NCBI GenBank assembly: GCA_016841645.1
Contig: JAENYS010000001.1
Coordinates: 331,884 to 395,883, forward strand
Reading direction: 5' to 3'
From: Desulfoscipio geothermicus
GTDB taxonomy: Bacteria; Bacillota; Desulfotomaculia; Desulfotomaculales; Desulfallaceae
DNA length: 64,000 nucleotides
Shown here: piece by piece, positions 26,333-35,541 of the stretch
Numbering within the stretch: the stretch's first letter is position 1
How the letters are laid out: each line of letters starts with the position of its first letter
The notes under the pieces: generated by a model
Told to the model about the DNA's origin: nothing
What the model saw: only the letters and a program-made list of their open reading frames with translations
Database searches by the model: none
Made by a program: the position numbers and the translations under genes

Positions 26333-27355
26333 ATGAAAAAACTAAGGCGTTCATCAATCTTAATAGCAATGCTTATCGTATCTTTTGTGATCCTGATAGC
26401 CGGTTGTTCGTCAACAAATTCAGAGACACAGGAGAATAACCAAAAGGTTAAGCTAGTTCTTGCCGATCCCCAATGGGACAGTGTACAGTTTTGCAATTCT
26501 GTTGCTCAGTATATTATTGAAAAGGGTTATGGTTATCCAACAGAGATTATGAGCGGATCCTCTGCAATTACCTTCGAGGGATTAGTTAATGGTGATATCG
26601 ACATCCTTCTTGAAGCGTGGTCCAATAATTTGCAACCTCTATATAACGAAGAGATCAAGAAGGGCACTGTTCAGGAATTGGGGATAAATTATGATGACAA
26701 TGCTCAAGGGCTTTATGTGCCAACTTATTTGATTAAGGGAGATCCGGAAAGAAATATCGCAGCACTGGCTCCTGATCTGAAAAGCGTTCAAGATTTGCCG
26801 CAATACTGGGAACTGTTCAAGGATCCTGAGGAGCCCTCCAAGGGGGTAATCTACGGGTCCCCTGCCGGCTGGGAGGTAGACAACATCCTCCAAGCTAAAG
26901 TCAAAAGTTATAACCTGGATGAAAATTATAACTATCTCAGCCCAGGTTCAGACACCGCGCTTGCCGCCTCCATTACTAAAGCCTATAAAGAAGGTAAGCC
27001 GTGGCTCGGCTACTACTGGTCACCAACATGGATAACGGGTAAATATGATATGACCCTGCTTAGCGATAATCCTTATTCAAAAGAAGCGTGGAATAACGGT
27101 TATCAAACCGAATTTCCGCCGGTGAAAGTTACAATCGTTGCCAACAAGGATCTCTCCTCCAAAGCGCCGGAGGTTGCTGACTTCTTGAAAAATTTTAAAA
27201 CCAACAGTGCACTGCTAAGCGAGGTCCTGTCTTATATGCAGGATAATAACATCAAGGCCGATCAAGCGGCGATTTGGTTCCTGGAAACCAAGCAAGATGT
27301 TTGGATGCCATGGGTATCGGACGATATCGCAACCAAGGTCAAAGAAAGTCTTTAG
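26333..27355 (+). CDS. Glycine betaine-type ABC transporter substrate-binding lipoprotein
   Basis: A 340-residue ProX/OpuAC-family binding protein for quaternary amines such as glycine betaine, choline or carnitine. The lipoprotein signal has a lipobox ending in Cys25 (LIAGCSS). The binding-pocket region includes LLEAWSNNLQPLYN, GSPAGWEVDN and GYYWSPTWI, whose aromatic residues fit the cation-pi box of the family. A GGAGG site precedes the ATG. It is first in an SBP-permease-ATPase operon, with an attenuating hairpin before the permease, a common way to make extra binding protein. Confidence 0.92.
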   Translation: MKKLRRSSILIAMLIVSFVILIAGCSSTNSETQENNQKVKLVLADPQWDSVQFCNSVAQYIIEKGYGYPTEIMSGSSAITFEGLVNGDIDILLEAWSNNLQPLYNEEIKKGTVQELGINYDDNAQGLYVPTYLIKGDPERNIAALAPDLKSVQDLPQYWELFKDPEEPSKGVIYGSPAGWEVDNILQAKVKSYNLDENYNYLSPGSDTALAASITKAYKEGKPWLGYYWSPTWITGKYDMTLLSDNPYSKEAWNNGYQTEFPPVKVTIVANKDLSSKAPEVADFLKNFKTNSALLSEVLSYMQDNNIKADQAAIWFLETKQDVWMPWVSDDIATKVKESL

Positions 27356-27371
27356 ATCGCTATTTTTGAAC

Positions 27372-27414
27372 AAAAAGGGCAAGGTCGAGTTATGCTTCCG
27401 ACTTTGTCCTTTTA
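27372..27414 (+). terminator. Intra-operon hairpin (partial terminator)
   Basis: Stem AAAGGGCAAGGTCG with CGACTTTGTCCTTTT, followed by TTTTAG. It sits between the binding-protein and permease genes and probably lowers downstream expression. Confidence 0.6.
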
Positions 27415-27427
27415 GTTAAGGAGAATC

Positions 27428-28282
27428 TTGATGAATTATTTCCCTGAAAATTTGCGAATTAATATAGGCAAATACATCGACCAGGCTATTGAATGGTTAA
27501 TGCAAAACTTTGGTGGCATCTTCGACGGAATTTCAGCCGGGATTATATGGTTCCTAAGGCAAATTGAAATCTTGATGTTCTTCGTTCCCTGGTGGGCAGT
27601 GTTAATTCTCATCTTCCTGATAACCTGGAGAGTAATAAACGCCAAAGCTGCTTTAGCTTACAGCCTAATGTTTTTTTTAGTCGGCTGCTTTGGCCTGTGG
27701 GAGTCGATGATCCTGACTCTTTCCATTGTGCTCAGTTCGGTGATCTTCTCCATGGTAATTGGCATACCCCTGGGGATCCTGATGGCTGCCAGTGATCGTT
27801 TTAATTCCTATACACGGCCTATTCTTGATGCTATGCAAACCATGCCCAGTTTCGTTTACCTGATCCCTGCCTTATTATTGTTTGGAATGGGTAAAGTCCC
27901 GGCAGTTTTTGCGACAATGATCTATGCTATTCCCCCGGTTATGCGCTTAACGGATTTGGGCATCCGCAATGTACCAAAGGAAATGATTGAAGCAGCCCAT
28001 TCTTTTGGCTCTTCCAATTTGCAAACCCTGATCAAGATTCAGCTTCCCCAAGCGCTGCCCACCATTATGGCCGGTATTAATCAGACCATCATGATGGCTC
28101 TGTCCATGGTCGTTATTGCTTCTATGATCGGTGCAAGAGGTTTAGGATTAGATGTTCTGCAAGCTATTCAGCATATTGACATCGGCAAAGGATTCGAAGC
28201 AGGTATCTGTATCGTCTTCCTGGCCATCATCATTGACCGGCTTACCCAGTCTATCGGCGCAAGATTTAAGTATCCCAAATAG
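27428..28282 (+). CDS. Glycine betaine-type ABC transporter permease
   Basis: A 284-residue OpuAB/ProW-type permease with about six membrane helices. The ATPase-coupling EAA loop is around residues 185-215 (EMIEAAHSFGSSNLQTLIK, then QLPQALPTIMAG). Upstream motifs AMQTMPSFVYLIPALLLFG and AMIYAIPPVMRLTDLGI are strongly family-typical. An AAGGAG site lies before the ATG. It pairs with the downstream ATPase. Confidence 0.93.
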   Translation: MMNYFPENLRINIGKYIDQAIEWLMQNFGGIFDGISAGIIWFLRQIEILMFFVPWWAVLILIFLITWRVINAKAALAYSLMFFLVGCFGLWESMILTLSIVLSSVIFSMVIGIPLGILMAASDRFNSYTRPILDAMQTMPSFVYLIPALLLFGMGKVPAVFATMIYAIPPVMRLTDLGIRNVPKEMIEAAHSFGSSNLQTLIKIQLPQALPTIMAGINQTIMMALSMVVIASMIGARGLGLDVLQAIQHIDIGKGFEAGICIVFLAIIIDRLTQSIGARFKYPK

Positions 28283-28294
28283 GAGAGAATATAG

Positions 28295-29467
28295 ATGACA
28301 GTAAAACTTAATGTCGAAGGATTAACCAAAATATTTGGACGTAATCCCCGGGCTATGCTTGAAAAACTCGAACAAGGGCTAACCAAAGATACTATCCTCA
28401 AGGAATTTGGACATACTGTCGGAATTAATCAGGTCTCCTTAGAGGTCAATGAAGGTGAGATCTTTGTAATTATGGGACTATCCGGAAGCGGCAAATCAAC
28501 GCTCATCCGCTGCTTGAATCTACTAAACAGGCCAACTGCAGGCAAAATCATGGTTGATGGCGAGGATATTGTTAAGTATGATGGGAAAAGACTTAAGGCC
28601 TACCGGCAGCATAAAGTGGCTATGGTTTTCCAGCATTTTGGGCTCTTTACGCACCGAAAGGTAATCGATAATGTCGCCTATGGCCTGGAAGTAAGGGGTA
28701 TTTCCCCGGCTGAGCGAAGGGAATTGGCCCAAAAGGTAATTGACATTGTTGGGCTAAACGGTTGGGAAGAAATGTATCCCAATGAACTAAGCGGCGGAAT
28801 GCAGCAGCGCGTCGGCTTGGCCAGAGCCCTAGCCACCGATCCGGAGATTCTCCTGATGGATGAACCATTTAGTGCACTTGACCCGCTGATTAGACGGGAA
28901 ATGCAGCAGGAGTTGCTGGACATCCAGGCACGGCTCAAAAAGACGATCATTTTCATCAGCCATGATATTAATGAAGCCTTTAAGCTTGGTGACAGGGTGG
29001 CCATTATGAAGGATGGGGTTGTTGAGCAGATGGGCACTCCGGATGAAATTTTAGCTAAGCCGAAAAACGACTATATAAAAAAGTTTGTCCAGGATATCGA
29101 TCGTTCTAAAATACTGCAGGCCAAGAACATCATGATTAGACCAAATGCACTGGTTTCCCTGAAGGATGGTCTTAAAGTTGCGATAAAGGAAATGGAGCAA
29201 GCCGGTATATCCAGTATCTTTGTTTTGGATCATGAGCGACGGTTGCAGGGTCTTGTGACCATCGATGATGCTATCAAGGCTCTAAAAGAACACAAACCGA
29301 TCAAAGATATCCTTCAACACACTTATTCGACAACTGCTCCGGAAACTTATATGAATGAACTTATCCAAATCGCCACAGAAACAAAATATCCAATAGCTGT
29401 CATCGATAACGATCAAAAGTTACTTGGTATTATTGCTCGGGTAACAGTACTTTCAAATTTAGTGTAA
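28295..29467 (+). CDS. Glycine betaine-type ABC transporter ATPase with CBS domains
   Basis: A 390-residue OpuAA/ProV-type ATPase. Walker A is GLSGSGKSTLIR, the Q-loop is MVFQHFGLF, the signature is LSGGMQQRVGLARAL, and Walker B is ILLMDEPFSALDPL. The switch histidine is in FISHD. Two CBS repeats (about 270-390) follow; in OpuA they sense ionic strength and gate transport, pointing to osmotic control. An AGGAG site lies before the ATG. It is the last gene of the operon, 12 bp after the permease. Confidence 0.94.
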   Translation: MTVKLNVEGLTKIFGRNPRAMLEKLEQGLTKDTILKEFGHTVGINQVSLEVNEGEIFVIMGLSGSGKSTLIRCLNLLNRPTAGKIMVDGEDIVKYDGKRLKAYRQHKVAMVFQHFGLFTHRKVIDNVAYGLEVRGISPAERRELAQKVIDIVGLNGWEEMYPNELSGGMQQRVGLARALATDPEILLMDEPFSALDPLIRREMQQELLDIQARLKKTIIFISHDINEAFKLGDRVAIMKDGVVEQMGTPDEILAKPKNDYIKKFVQDIDRSKILQAKNIMIRPNALVSLKDGLKVAIKEMEQAGISSIFVLDHERRLQGLVTIDDAIKALKEHKPIKDILQHTYSTTAPETYMNELIQIATETKYPIAVIDNDQKLLGIIARVTVLSNLV

Positions 29468-29471
29468 AACG

Positions 29472-29522
29472 TTATGCGTTATGCAGCACATTAATCAGGT
29501 CCATGGTTTGCGTAACAGCCAT
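29472..29522 (-). CDS. Very short open frame with strong ribosome site (16 codons)
   Basis: On the minus strand an AAAGGAGGAG site lies 8 nt before ATG, followed by MAVTQTMDLINVLHNA and a stop. It may be the 5' scrap of a lost gene or a leader peptide. No homologue was recognised. Confidence 0.25.
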   Translation of the reverse strand: MAVTQTMDLINVLHNA

Positions 29523-29568
29523 TTGCAGCTCCTCCTTTCCCCGGCTAGATTTAAAATTAATTCATGTC

Positions 29569-29595
29569 CTTACCGGCAGGCCGGGTGCCGGTAAG
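29569..29595. repeat. Perfect 10-bp inverted repeat
   Basis: CTTACCGGCA/TGCCGGTAAG with a 7-nt loop. No T-run on either side, so its role is unclear. The flanking region 29600-29820 shows no gene. Confidence 0.5.
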
Positions 29596-29864
29596 TTTAA
29601 CACCGATAACCTAAACGGATACCACCAACAACGCTCAATCCACACATAGCACTGCCGTTAAGGTGCACTCCCAAGCTTCCATCCATTGACCAGCCATATA
29701 CAGACCTATCAAGCCTTTTTACGCATATTGCGGTCTTTTCTCAACAAAGTGTCGGCCGACAGCTGGGACCGACTGTCTTTTAATCAGATGTATGATTTCT
29801 AGTCAAATGCACCTGATTGCCTACATTATTCCGGCCATGGCAATTGTTGCACAAGAACAAAAAA

Positions 29865-29880
29865 TGTTCCACAATCTACA
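29865..29880 (+). promoter_or_regulatory. Possible enhancer site (TGT-N10-ACA)
   Basis: TGT-N10-ACA, the form bound by NifA-like sigma-54 activators, about 130 bp upstream of the sigma-54-like promoter. Neighbouring GAACA/TGTTC and TTGT/ACAA dyads crowd 29840-29930. Confidence 0.3.
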
Positions 29881-30011
29881 TCTTGAGTTGTACATGTTCA
29901 TATGACAAAAAAACAAACAGTGTTGTAGCAATATAGTTTTTTTGTATATAGCATCCTATTTTGATGATAGAAAATAAGCCAAATTTGGGCGTTATTAAAA
30001 CTAGATTAATC

Positions 30012-30027
30012 TGGTATGAATATTGCT
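30012..30027 (+). promoter_or_regulatory. Sigma-54-type promoter
   Basis: TGGTATGAATATTGCT matches TGGCACG-N4-TTGCW with correct -24 GG and -12 GC spacing. Confidence 0.5.
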
Positions 30028-30037
30028 TGTTATGGCA

Positions 30038-30154
30038 ATGTGATGAGGTAAAAAGGACTTTCTCATGAGTAAGTTTGACAAACTCATCCTCTTATTTAAA
30101 CATCTTTTTTTTATTGTTCCCTCCAATCTGTCTGTGAGGGAACCATTTTTTTTT
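30038..30154 (+). ncRNA. Candidate short transcript from the sigma-54-like promoter
   Basis: From the predicted start to a strong terminator is about 115 nt. It contains a hairpin (ATGAG...CTCAT, 30065-30087). An ATG at 30065 after AAAAGGA opens a 31-codon frame, but this runs through the terminator stem, so a coding role is doubtful. No downstream gene lies on this strand. Confidence 0.4.
30116..30154 (+). terminator. Rho-independent terminator
   Basis: GTTCCCTC/GAGGGAAC, 8-bp perfect stem, then CCA and nine T's. Confidence 0.85.
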
Positions 30155-30259
30155 GGCTAACATACCCGAACTTTTGGCTGGAGTTGATTTGTTCAAAGAC
30201 GACGCCTGGACCGGCATAACCAAAGAAGATACTCTCTCCTTTTATAAATATTCCATCGC

Positions 30260-31099
30260 TTACTCCTTTTTCCGGGTCCTAAAGGCTTCAATCATTTCAC
30301 CGGTCAGGGAAATGTTGGAATCCGGCTCCGGAATCTCATCCCTTTGCAGCCAAACTCCGATAGCCAGCTCATCCTCATCAAGACGTATCGTATCATTACC
30401 GTTAAGTTCTGCATAAAAACCCGCCAGGATGGTGTCGGTAAACGGCCAGGGCTGGCTTTTATAATAACGTATATTTTTAACCTCCAGCCCCACTTCCTCC
30501 ATGACCTCTCTGCGCACTGTCTGCTCAAGGCTTTCTCCAATTTCTGCAAAACCCGCAATAAGTGCATAATTACGGTAAGCACGATTGGCATATTTGGTCA
30601 AAAGCAGCCTGTCTCCATCATGCACAGCGACAATGACACAGGGAGAAATGGTGGGATAGACTGTCATACCACAGCTTTCACAATAAAGCAAACGCTCCTT
30701 TTCCGATCGTTTAAGGGGCTTGCTACACCGGCTGCAGAACCGGTGATTGCTGTACCAGCGATTCAGTTGCCGGCCGATCGCACCGGCAAAGGATCGCCAG
30801 TATTTTTTCTCCGACCGAAACCGGCTGGTATTCACATAAGTCCAGCCTGGAACATCATCAAGTCCATCTTCTTCAACCAGATAATAATTTATCTCATCAA
30901 TGGTAAATAAAAACTGTGCATCCCGCATCAAATTCGGATGACTAACTGAAAAATCAGAAAAGGACGGATACCAAAGCTTATCCTTATCCTCCCGGCTCAG
31001 GACGGTATCACCCTGATAAGCTAGAAACAAGTCTTCCGGACTCGTCTTTTTATTTTTAAATTCATTATGGAAAACTCTTGGTTCAATATCTTGAATCAT
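30260..31099 (-). CDS. nudC: NAD(+)/NADH diphosphatase NudC
   Basis: A 279-residue Nudix hydrolase cleaving NAD(H) to NMN(H) and AMP, and able to remove NAD caps from RNA in E. coli. The four-cysteine zinc ribbon is CSRCSKPLKR...YCESCG. The Nudix box begins GFAEIGESLEQ and continues RREVMEEVG. The NudC-specific SQPWPFTDT motif follows. An AGAGGT site lies before the ATG. It is a single gene; the 36 codons open on the opposite strand at 30153-30259 were not accepted as a gene. Confidence 0.93.
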   Translation of the reverse strand: MIQDIEPRVFHNEFKNKKTSPEDLFLAYQGDTVLSREDKDKLWYPSFSDFSVSHPNLMRDAQFLFTIDEINYYLVEEDGLDDVPGWTYVNTSRFRSEKKYWRSFAGAIGRQLNRWYSNHRFCSRCSKPLKRSEKERLLYCESCGMTVYPTISPCVIVAVHDGDRLLLTKYANRAYRNYALIAGFAEIGESLEQTVRREVMEEVGLEVKNIRYYKSQPWPFTDTILAGFYAELNGNDTIRLDEDELAIGVWLQRDEIPEPDSNISLTGEMIEAFRTRKKE

Positions 31100-31350
31100 C
31101 AGCTATACCTCTTTCCGGTTCATTTTTATCCTTGGCACAAAGATGTTCATCAAGGGAAAACAACTTTGTCTTTTTCATGTTTCCAGTATAACTCACATTT
31201 TCAATTTTGTGTCTCACTATATGGAAGCATTCTCGAAGATGCACAAGGAATTTCTTAGTATTGGTCGAATATAAATTTAAAGGCAGTACTATTTAACAGT
31301 TATCAAATTTTGAACTATTTATAAATCTTCTAGCGTTAGGGTGTGAGTTA

Positions 31351-31743
31351 ATGGACATGTTCGCCATTTTAGCTGAAAATAAAATTCGTGAGGCTATGCT
31401 AAAGGGAGATTTTGAGGACCTTCCAGGTCAGGGTGAGCCTTTGAAAATTGATGATCTATCACGTGTACCGGAAGAACTGCGCGCCAGTTATATTTTGCTA
31501 AAAAACGCCGGGGTTCTGCCGGAGGAAATGCAATTACAGAAAGAAATTGTGAATCTACAAAACCTGTTAAACAGCTGCTATGAGGACAATACCGATGATA
31601 GTGAAATTAATTCGTTAAGGAAAAAACTAAATGAAAAAATGCTTCGCTACGATATGATAATGGAAAAAAGGAAAACTAGATCAAACAACACTATGAGCTT
31701 GTACCAAAATAAGATTAGCAGGAAACTGGGTTGGTATAGGTAA
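31351..31743 (+). CDS. DUF1992 (DnaJ-related) protein
   Basis: A 130-residue DUF1992 protein. The diagnostic block runs LAENKIREAMLKGDFEDLPG and PLKIDDLSRVPEELRASY, followed by a helical LLKNAGVLPEEMQLQKEI region. The domain is shared with eukaryotic DNAJC28 but lacks a J domain. Its function is unknown. The C-terminal half is a charged coiled coil. It is monocistronic, with a weak GTGAG site before the ATG. Confidence 0.88.
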   Translation: MDMFAILAENKIREAMLKGDFEDLPGQGEPLKIDDLSRVPEELRASYILLKNAGVLPEEMQLQKEIVNLQNLLNSCYEDNTDDSEINSLRKKLNEKMLRYDMIMEKRKTRSNNTMSLYQNKISRKLGWYR

Positions 31744-31910
31744 ATTGATATTAAAGCAATATCACCTTTTTCTCAAACACTTATAACCACCATTAACAAG
31801 ACAAGAGTCTACGCAGTCTTATACCATATAGAGTTTGAAAATGCTTCACCTGCCTTGGATGAATTTGAATTAGTGTAAAATGTTTTAAAATAAAGAAATA
31901 AGATTAAAAT

Positions 31911-32108
31911 ATAAATATTCAAATATTTGGTATCAAGAAGTGTTTTGATACACAGAAAGCTGAACGATATTTTAAAGAGAGAAATATTAAATATCAACTG
32001 ATAGATTTGAAGCAAAAGGGTTTAAGCAAAGGTGAACTTCAAAGCGTTAAAGCAGCTGTTGGCATTGCTAACCTTATTAATACTAAAGCCAAACAATATA
32101 ATAAGCTC
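31911..32108 (+). pseudogene. ArsC/Spx-family protein fragment lacking a start codon
   Basis: The frame reads IQIFGIKKCFDTQKAERYF and IKYQLIDLKQKGLSKGELQ, the N-terminal thioredoxin-like half of ArsC/YffB-type proteins with the conserved cysteine. The codon where ATG is expected is ATA (31911). After KQYNKL the frame enters a hairpin (about 32103-32133, with T6) and then non-homologous sequence, so the C-terminal half is lost. The remainder of 31744-32528 shows no intact gene. Confidence 0.65.
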
Positions 32109-32528
32109 ATCATCTTTACCGGTGGTGGGCTTTTTTATTACGCATTATATGTAACTGTAATTTGCAGAGTCGCTTTGCTGCTGCTTTTCTGTACGACTAC
32201 CCTCGGTCAATCCCTAGCCGAGCATGGTTTAAGGTTCATTTTTTCGGTAAGTGAAATCATTTTGGCACAGTTTTTTTCTCTTGAGTATCGCACTTCTAAA
32301 TCTGATCTTCTCTGCAAAACCAGTCAACGATTAGTTCCCTTTGCTTTTTTAAGACTGCTTTTTATTACCGATACACATTTTCAGTAAAAATAAAGTTTGA
32401 TTAAAATAGATCTATAAGACCTGATTTAATGTTAACAGTTTGATAAAATGAAATTAAACCTCGATAATCCAGAAGATCATGGAACGGGCGAACTAAAAAT
32501 TTTAATTTTAATTGTTGAGGTAGCAGAA

Positions 32529-33323
32529 ATGATAAACTTATTTATAGGCCTAACCGCAGGGTTCTTCGGAGGACTTGTGGGCCTTGGCGGCGGAGTAATC
32601 ATGATCCCCCTGATGGTAGGCATCCTAAAAATGAGCCAGCACAAGGCTCACGGCACAAGTCTTGTAGCGCTTGTGTTCACAGGAATATCGGGTGCATTCA
32701 CTTACGCCTTAAATGGTTCGGTGGATTTACTTGCCTCTTTACTTTTGGCCTCCACCGCCATATTTACCGCCAGGGCGGGCGCAAGCTATGGCAATGCCCT
32801 TCCGGAATGGAAGCTCAAGAAATCTTTCGGCGGGTTATTAATCCTGACTTCCCTGATCCTGCTCCTGAAACCTTACCTGTACCATATTGACGAGCCCGCC
32901 ACAGGATTGCTAAAAATATCGGTTCTTTTATTAACAGGGATCATTACCGGCTTCTTCTCCGGTATGATGGGGGTCGGAGGAGGTACGATCATGGTACCTT
33001 CAATGGTGCTACTCACCGGTTTCACCCAATACGCCGCCCAGGGCTGCTCCCTCCTGGCCATGGTTCCGGTAGGAACAGTAGGGGCTTATACTCACTGGCG
33101 CTTGGGAAACGTCAACACCGGCATATTACGGGGATTAATCCCCGGCATTCTATTAGGCACGTACCTGGGTGGCTCCCTTGCCCATATCATGCCTGAAGTG
33201 ACTTTACGCATTATCTTCGCCACCGTGCTGATCTGGACAGGGATAAAATATTTAAAAACTCTCAAACCTTCGCCTGATAAGGAACCAATTACTGCGGGCG
33301 AACAAGAGGAAAAGAGCAGCTAA
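32529..33323 (+). CDS. TSUP-family (TauE/SafE) membrane permease
   Basis: A 264-residue sulfite/organosulfonate-exporter family transporter. It has two repeated halves, each with a glycine-rich motif: GFFGGLVGLGGGVIMIPLM near the N-terminus and GFFSGMMGVGGGTIMVPSM in the second half. About eight membrane helices are predicted. The frame opens further upstream, but the ATG at 32529, after TGAGGT, gives the usual N-terminus MINLFIGLTAG. The substrate (sulfite, sulfonate or another anion) cannot be told from sequence. It ends in a strong terminator. Confidence 0.9.
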   Translation: MINLFIGLTAGFFGGLVGLGGGVIMIPLMVGILKMSQHKAHGTSLVALVFTGISGAFTYALNGSVDLLASLLLASTAIFTARAGASYGNALPEWKLKKSFGGLLILTSLILLLKPYLYHIDEPATGLLKISVLLLTGIITGFFSGMMGVGGGTIMVPSMVLLTGFTQYAAQGCSLLAMVPVGTVGAYTHWRLGNVNTGILRGLIPGILLGTYLGGSLAHIMPEVTLRIIFATVLIWTGIKYLKTLKPSPDKEPITAGEQEEKSS

Positions 33324-33336
33324 GCCTGCTCTTTTT
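33312..33336 (+). terminator. Terminator of the TSUP gene
   Basis: AAGAGCAG/CTGCTCTT, 8-bp perfect stem, followed by TTT. The left arm overlaps the stop codon region. Confidence 0.8.
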
Positions 33337-33338
33337 AA

Positions 33339-33463
33339 TCAATCCGACAGTGCCCGGAAAATTCCTGAGCCTGCCGCCAGTTCTCTGGAATCAAGGATCT
33401 GATCGAGGAAAGCCATGGTATGTCCTACGGGTGATTGATTGATCTTCCCCCGGTATACTTACT
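33339..33463 (-). pseudogene. C-terminal coding remnant, family not recognised
   Basis: On the minus strand RGKINQSPVGHTMAFLDQIL and DSRELAAGSGIFRALSD read to a TGA. A stop lies a few codons upstream and there is no ribosome site, so this looks like the abandoned 3' end of a gene. Confidence 0.35.
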
Positions 33464-33494
33464 GTCTATCAAACCTGGTAGGAGTATTTTCATA

Positions 33495-34343
33495 TTAACG
33501 TGTATTTTTTTGCTCTTTCTGTTTTTTAGATATGTTTTCTGTTAAGCGATCAAGAAGTATGGCTAAAATAACTATACTTAATCCTCCAACAGCACCCATT
33601 CCGATATCGAGAGTCTGCATGGAGCGTAAAACTACCATTCCAAGACCACCTGCCCCAATCATTGAAGCAATAACAGTCATAGCCAGCGCCATCATAATAC
33701 ATTGATTTACTCCGGCCATGATTGTTGGCAGAGCCAAGGGAAGCTGAATGTCTATTAAAGTCTGCCACCTACTTGATCCAAAAGCTTGCGCTGCTTCTAC
33801 CATTTCCTTGGATACTTCACGGATTCCCAAATTTGTAAGACGTACGGCAGGAGGCATTGCAAATATCATTGTTGCAACCAGAGCCGCAACTTTCCCCATA
33901 CCAAAAAACATGACTGCCGGTATTAGATAAACAAAGCTTGGTAAAGTTTGCATAAAATCAAGTACCGGTCTAATAATTCGCTCTGCAATATTACTTTGAG
34001 ATGATATAATTCCTAAAGGTATTCCAAACAATAATGAAACTGCAGTTCCCGAAAGCGCCAAAGCTATAGTTGACATTGTTTCTTCCCAAACACCTATACC
34101 ATATGATATTAAAAACCCCAAAACAGCAAAAATTGCCAGGCGGTAATTAGTTAATTTCCAGACTATAGCCCCTATAATGATCATAACTACAACTTCCGGT
34201 GGCCAAATTAAAATATTCTCAAATTGTTTAATTATAGACTCCAGCAATACGCTTGAAGACCGCAATACCGGGCTAAGGTAAAAGCTAACTACCTCAAAAA
34301 TTGCATTAATCCAATCAGCCAGAGGTATTACAAAATCAATCAC
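33495..34343 (-). CDS. Second glycine betaine-type ABC permease
   Basis: A 282-residue ProW/OpuAB-type permease with about six helices. FMQTLPSFVYLIPAVMFFG and FAMPPAVRLTNLGIREVSKE are present, as is the EAA loop EMVEAAQAFGSSRWQTLI. It starts at a GTG inside the 3' end of the ATPase gene (8-nt overlap) and is last in an SBP-ATPase-permease operon. It is clearly homologous to the 27.4-kb permease but in a different gene order. Confidence 0.93.
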   Translation of the reverse strand: MIDFVIPLADWINAIFEVVSFYLSPVLRSSSVLLESIIKQFENILIWPPEVVVMIIIGAIVWKLTNYRLAIFAVLGFLISYGIGVWEETMSTIALALSGTAVSLLFGIPLGIISSQSNIAERIIRPVLDFMQTLPSFVYLIPAVMFFGMGKVAALVATMIFAMPPAVRLTNLGIREVSKEMVEAAQAFGSSRWQTLIDIQLPLALPTIMAGVNQCIMMALAMTVIASMIGAGGLGMVVLRSMQTLDIGMGAVGGLSIVILAILLDRLTENISKKQKEQKNTR

Positions 34344-35529
34344 TCGGAATCCCTCCCGCCAGCTTTGCCATTACAGTTCCACGCAAAACAATACCTTTAA
34401 ATTTATGATTGTCATCCACAACTGCAAGAGGCAAACTTTTACCGGTTAATAATGGAAACATATCTTTTAAAAGGGTTTCCGGCAAAACTGTTGGAATATC
34501 TTTGCGTATTATGTTTTCAAGGCTTTTTTCATTTTTTTCTATCGCTTGTAATGCATCTTCCGCCATTACCAGTCCCAATAAACAGTTCTGTTTATCTATA
34601 ACAAAAATACTGGAAATATTACTTTCTTCCATTCTATGCAAAGCTATGCGCGGACCGTCTTTAGGATAAATTACTACTGTTGAAGGTTTTTTCATTATCA
34701 TTTCGGCAGTTAAAACTCGCGATCTGTCAACATCCTCCACAAATTTTTCCACATAATCTGTAGCAGGAGACATCATTATTTCTTCGGGTGTACCAACCTG
34801 GACAATTTCCCCTTCCTTCATAAGTGCAATACGGTCTCCTATTCTTAATGCCTCGTCAAGGTCATGTGTAATAAAAACAATAGTTTTTTTCATTCTTTCT
34901 TGTAATTCGAGTAATTCTGTTTGCATTTCTTTTCTTATAAGCGGATCAAGTGCACTAAAAGCTTCGTCCATTAAAAGAATATCGGGTTCTGTAGCCAGGG
35001 CGCGAGCTAGACCCACACGCTGCTGCATACCCCCACTTAAATTTGAAGGTAAAAAATCTTCCCAACCTTTTAAACCAACCATCTCTAAAGCTTCATAAGC
35101 CTTTTTTTCTCTTTCCTCTTGAGAGATACCCATTATTTTTAGTCCATATGCCGCATTCTCCAGCACTGTTTTATGAGGAAAAACTGCAAAGCTTTGAAAA
35201 ACCATACTTATTTTTTGACGGCGCAGTTCATTAAGTTCCTTTTTATTCATTTTAGTAATATCTTTGCCGTTAATAATTATCGAACCTGAAGTTGAATCAA
35301 TTAAGCGGTTCAGGCAGCGGATCAAGGTAGACTTGCCGCTGCCTGAAAGCCCCATTACTACAAAAGCTTCTCCAGGTTCAACTTCAAAAGATATATTGTT
35401 TAAACCTACAGTTTGTCCAATATCGGAAAGTATTTTCTCTTTGGAATGGCCTTCTTCCAACATTTTTAATGCCTTATCAGGATGCTTACCATAAATCTTA
35501 TATAAATTTTTTACCTTAATAATAGCCAT
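34336..35529 (-). CDS. Second glycine betaine-type ABC ATPase with CBS domains
   Basis: A 397-residue ProV/OpuAA-type ATPase. Walker A is GLSGSGKSTLIR, the signature is LSGGMQQRVGLARAL, Walker B is ILLMDEAFSALDPL, and the H-loop is FITHD. C-terminal tandem CBS repeats span about 280-390. It is a paralogue of the 28.3-kb ATPase with the same architecture. It is more AT-rich than that copy and has different neighbours, which suggests a separate origin rather than a recent duplication. It lies 12 bp downstream of the binding-protein gene. Confidence 0.94.
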   Translation of the reverse strand: MAIIKVKNLYKIYGKHPDKALKMLEEGHSKEKILSDIGQTVGLNNISFEVEPGEAFVVMGLSGSGKSTLIRCLNRLIDSTSGSIIINGKDITKMNKKELNELRRQKISMVFQSFAVFPHKTVLENAAYGLKIMGISQEEREKKAYEALEMVGLKGWEDFLPSNLSGGMQQRVGLARALATEPDILLMDEAFSALDPLIRKEMQTELLELQERMKKTIVFITHDLDEALRIGDRIALMKEGEIVQVGTPEEIMMSPATDYVEKFVEDVDRSRVLTAEMIMKKPSTVVIYPKDGPRIALHRMEESNISSIFVIDKQNCLLGLVMAEDALQAIEKNEKSLENIIRKDIPTVLPETLLKDMFPLLTGKSLPLAVVDDNHKFKGIVLRGTVMAKLAGGIPSD

Positions 35530-35541
35530 CTTTAATCATCC

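Noticed and set aside
30153..30259. Coding-like plus-strand stretch (IPELLAGVDLFKDDAW)
   Set aside because: It starts inside the terminator T-run, has no ribosome site and runs into the antisense of nudC.
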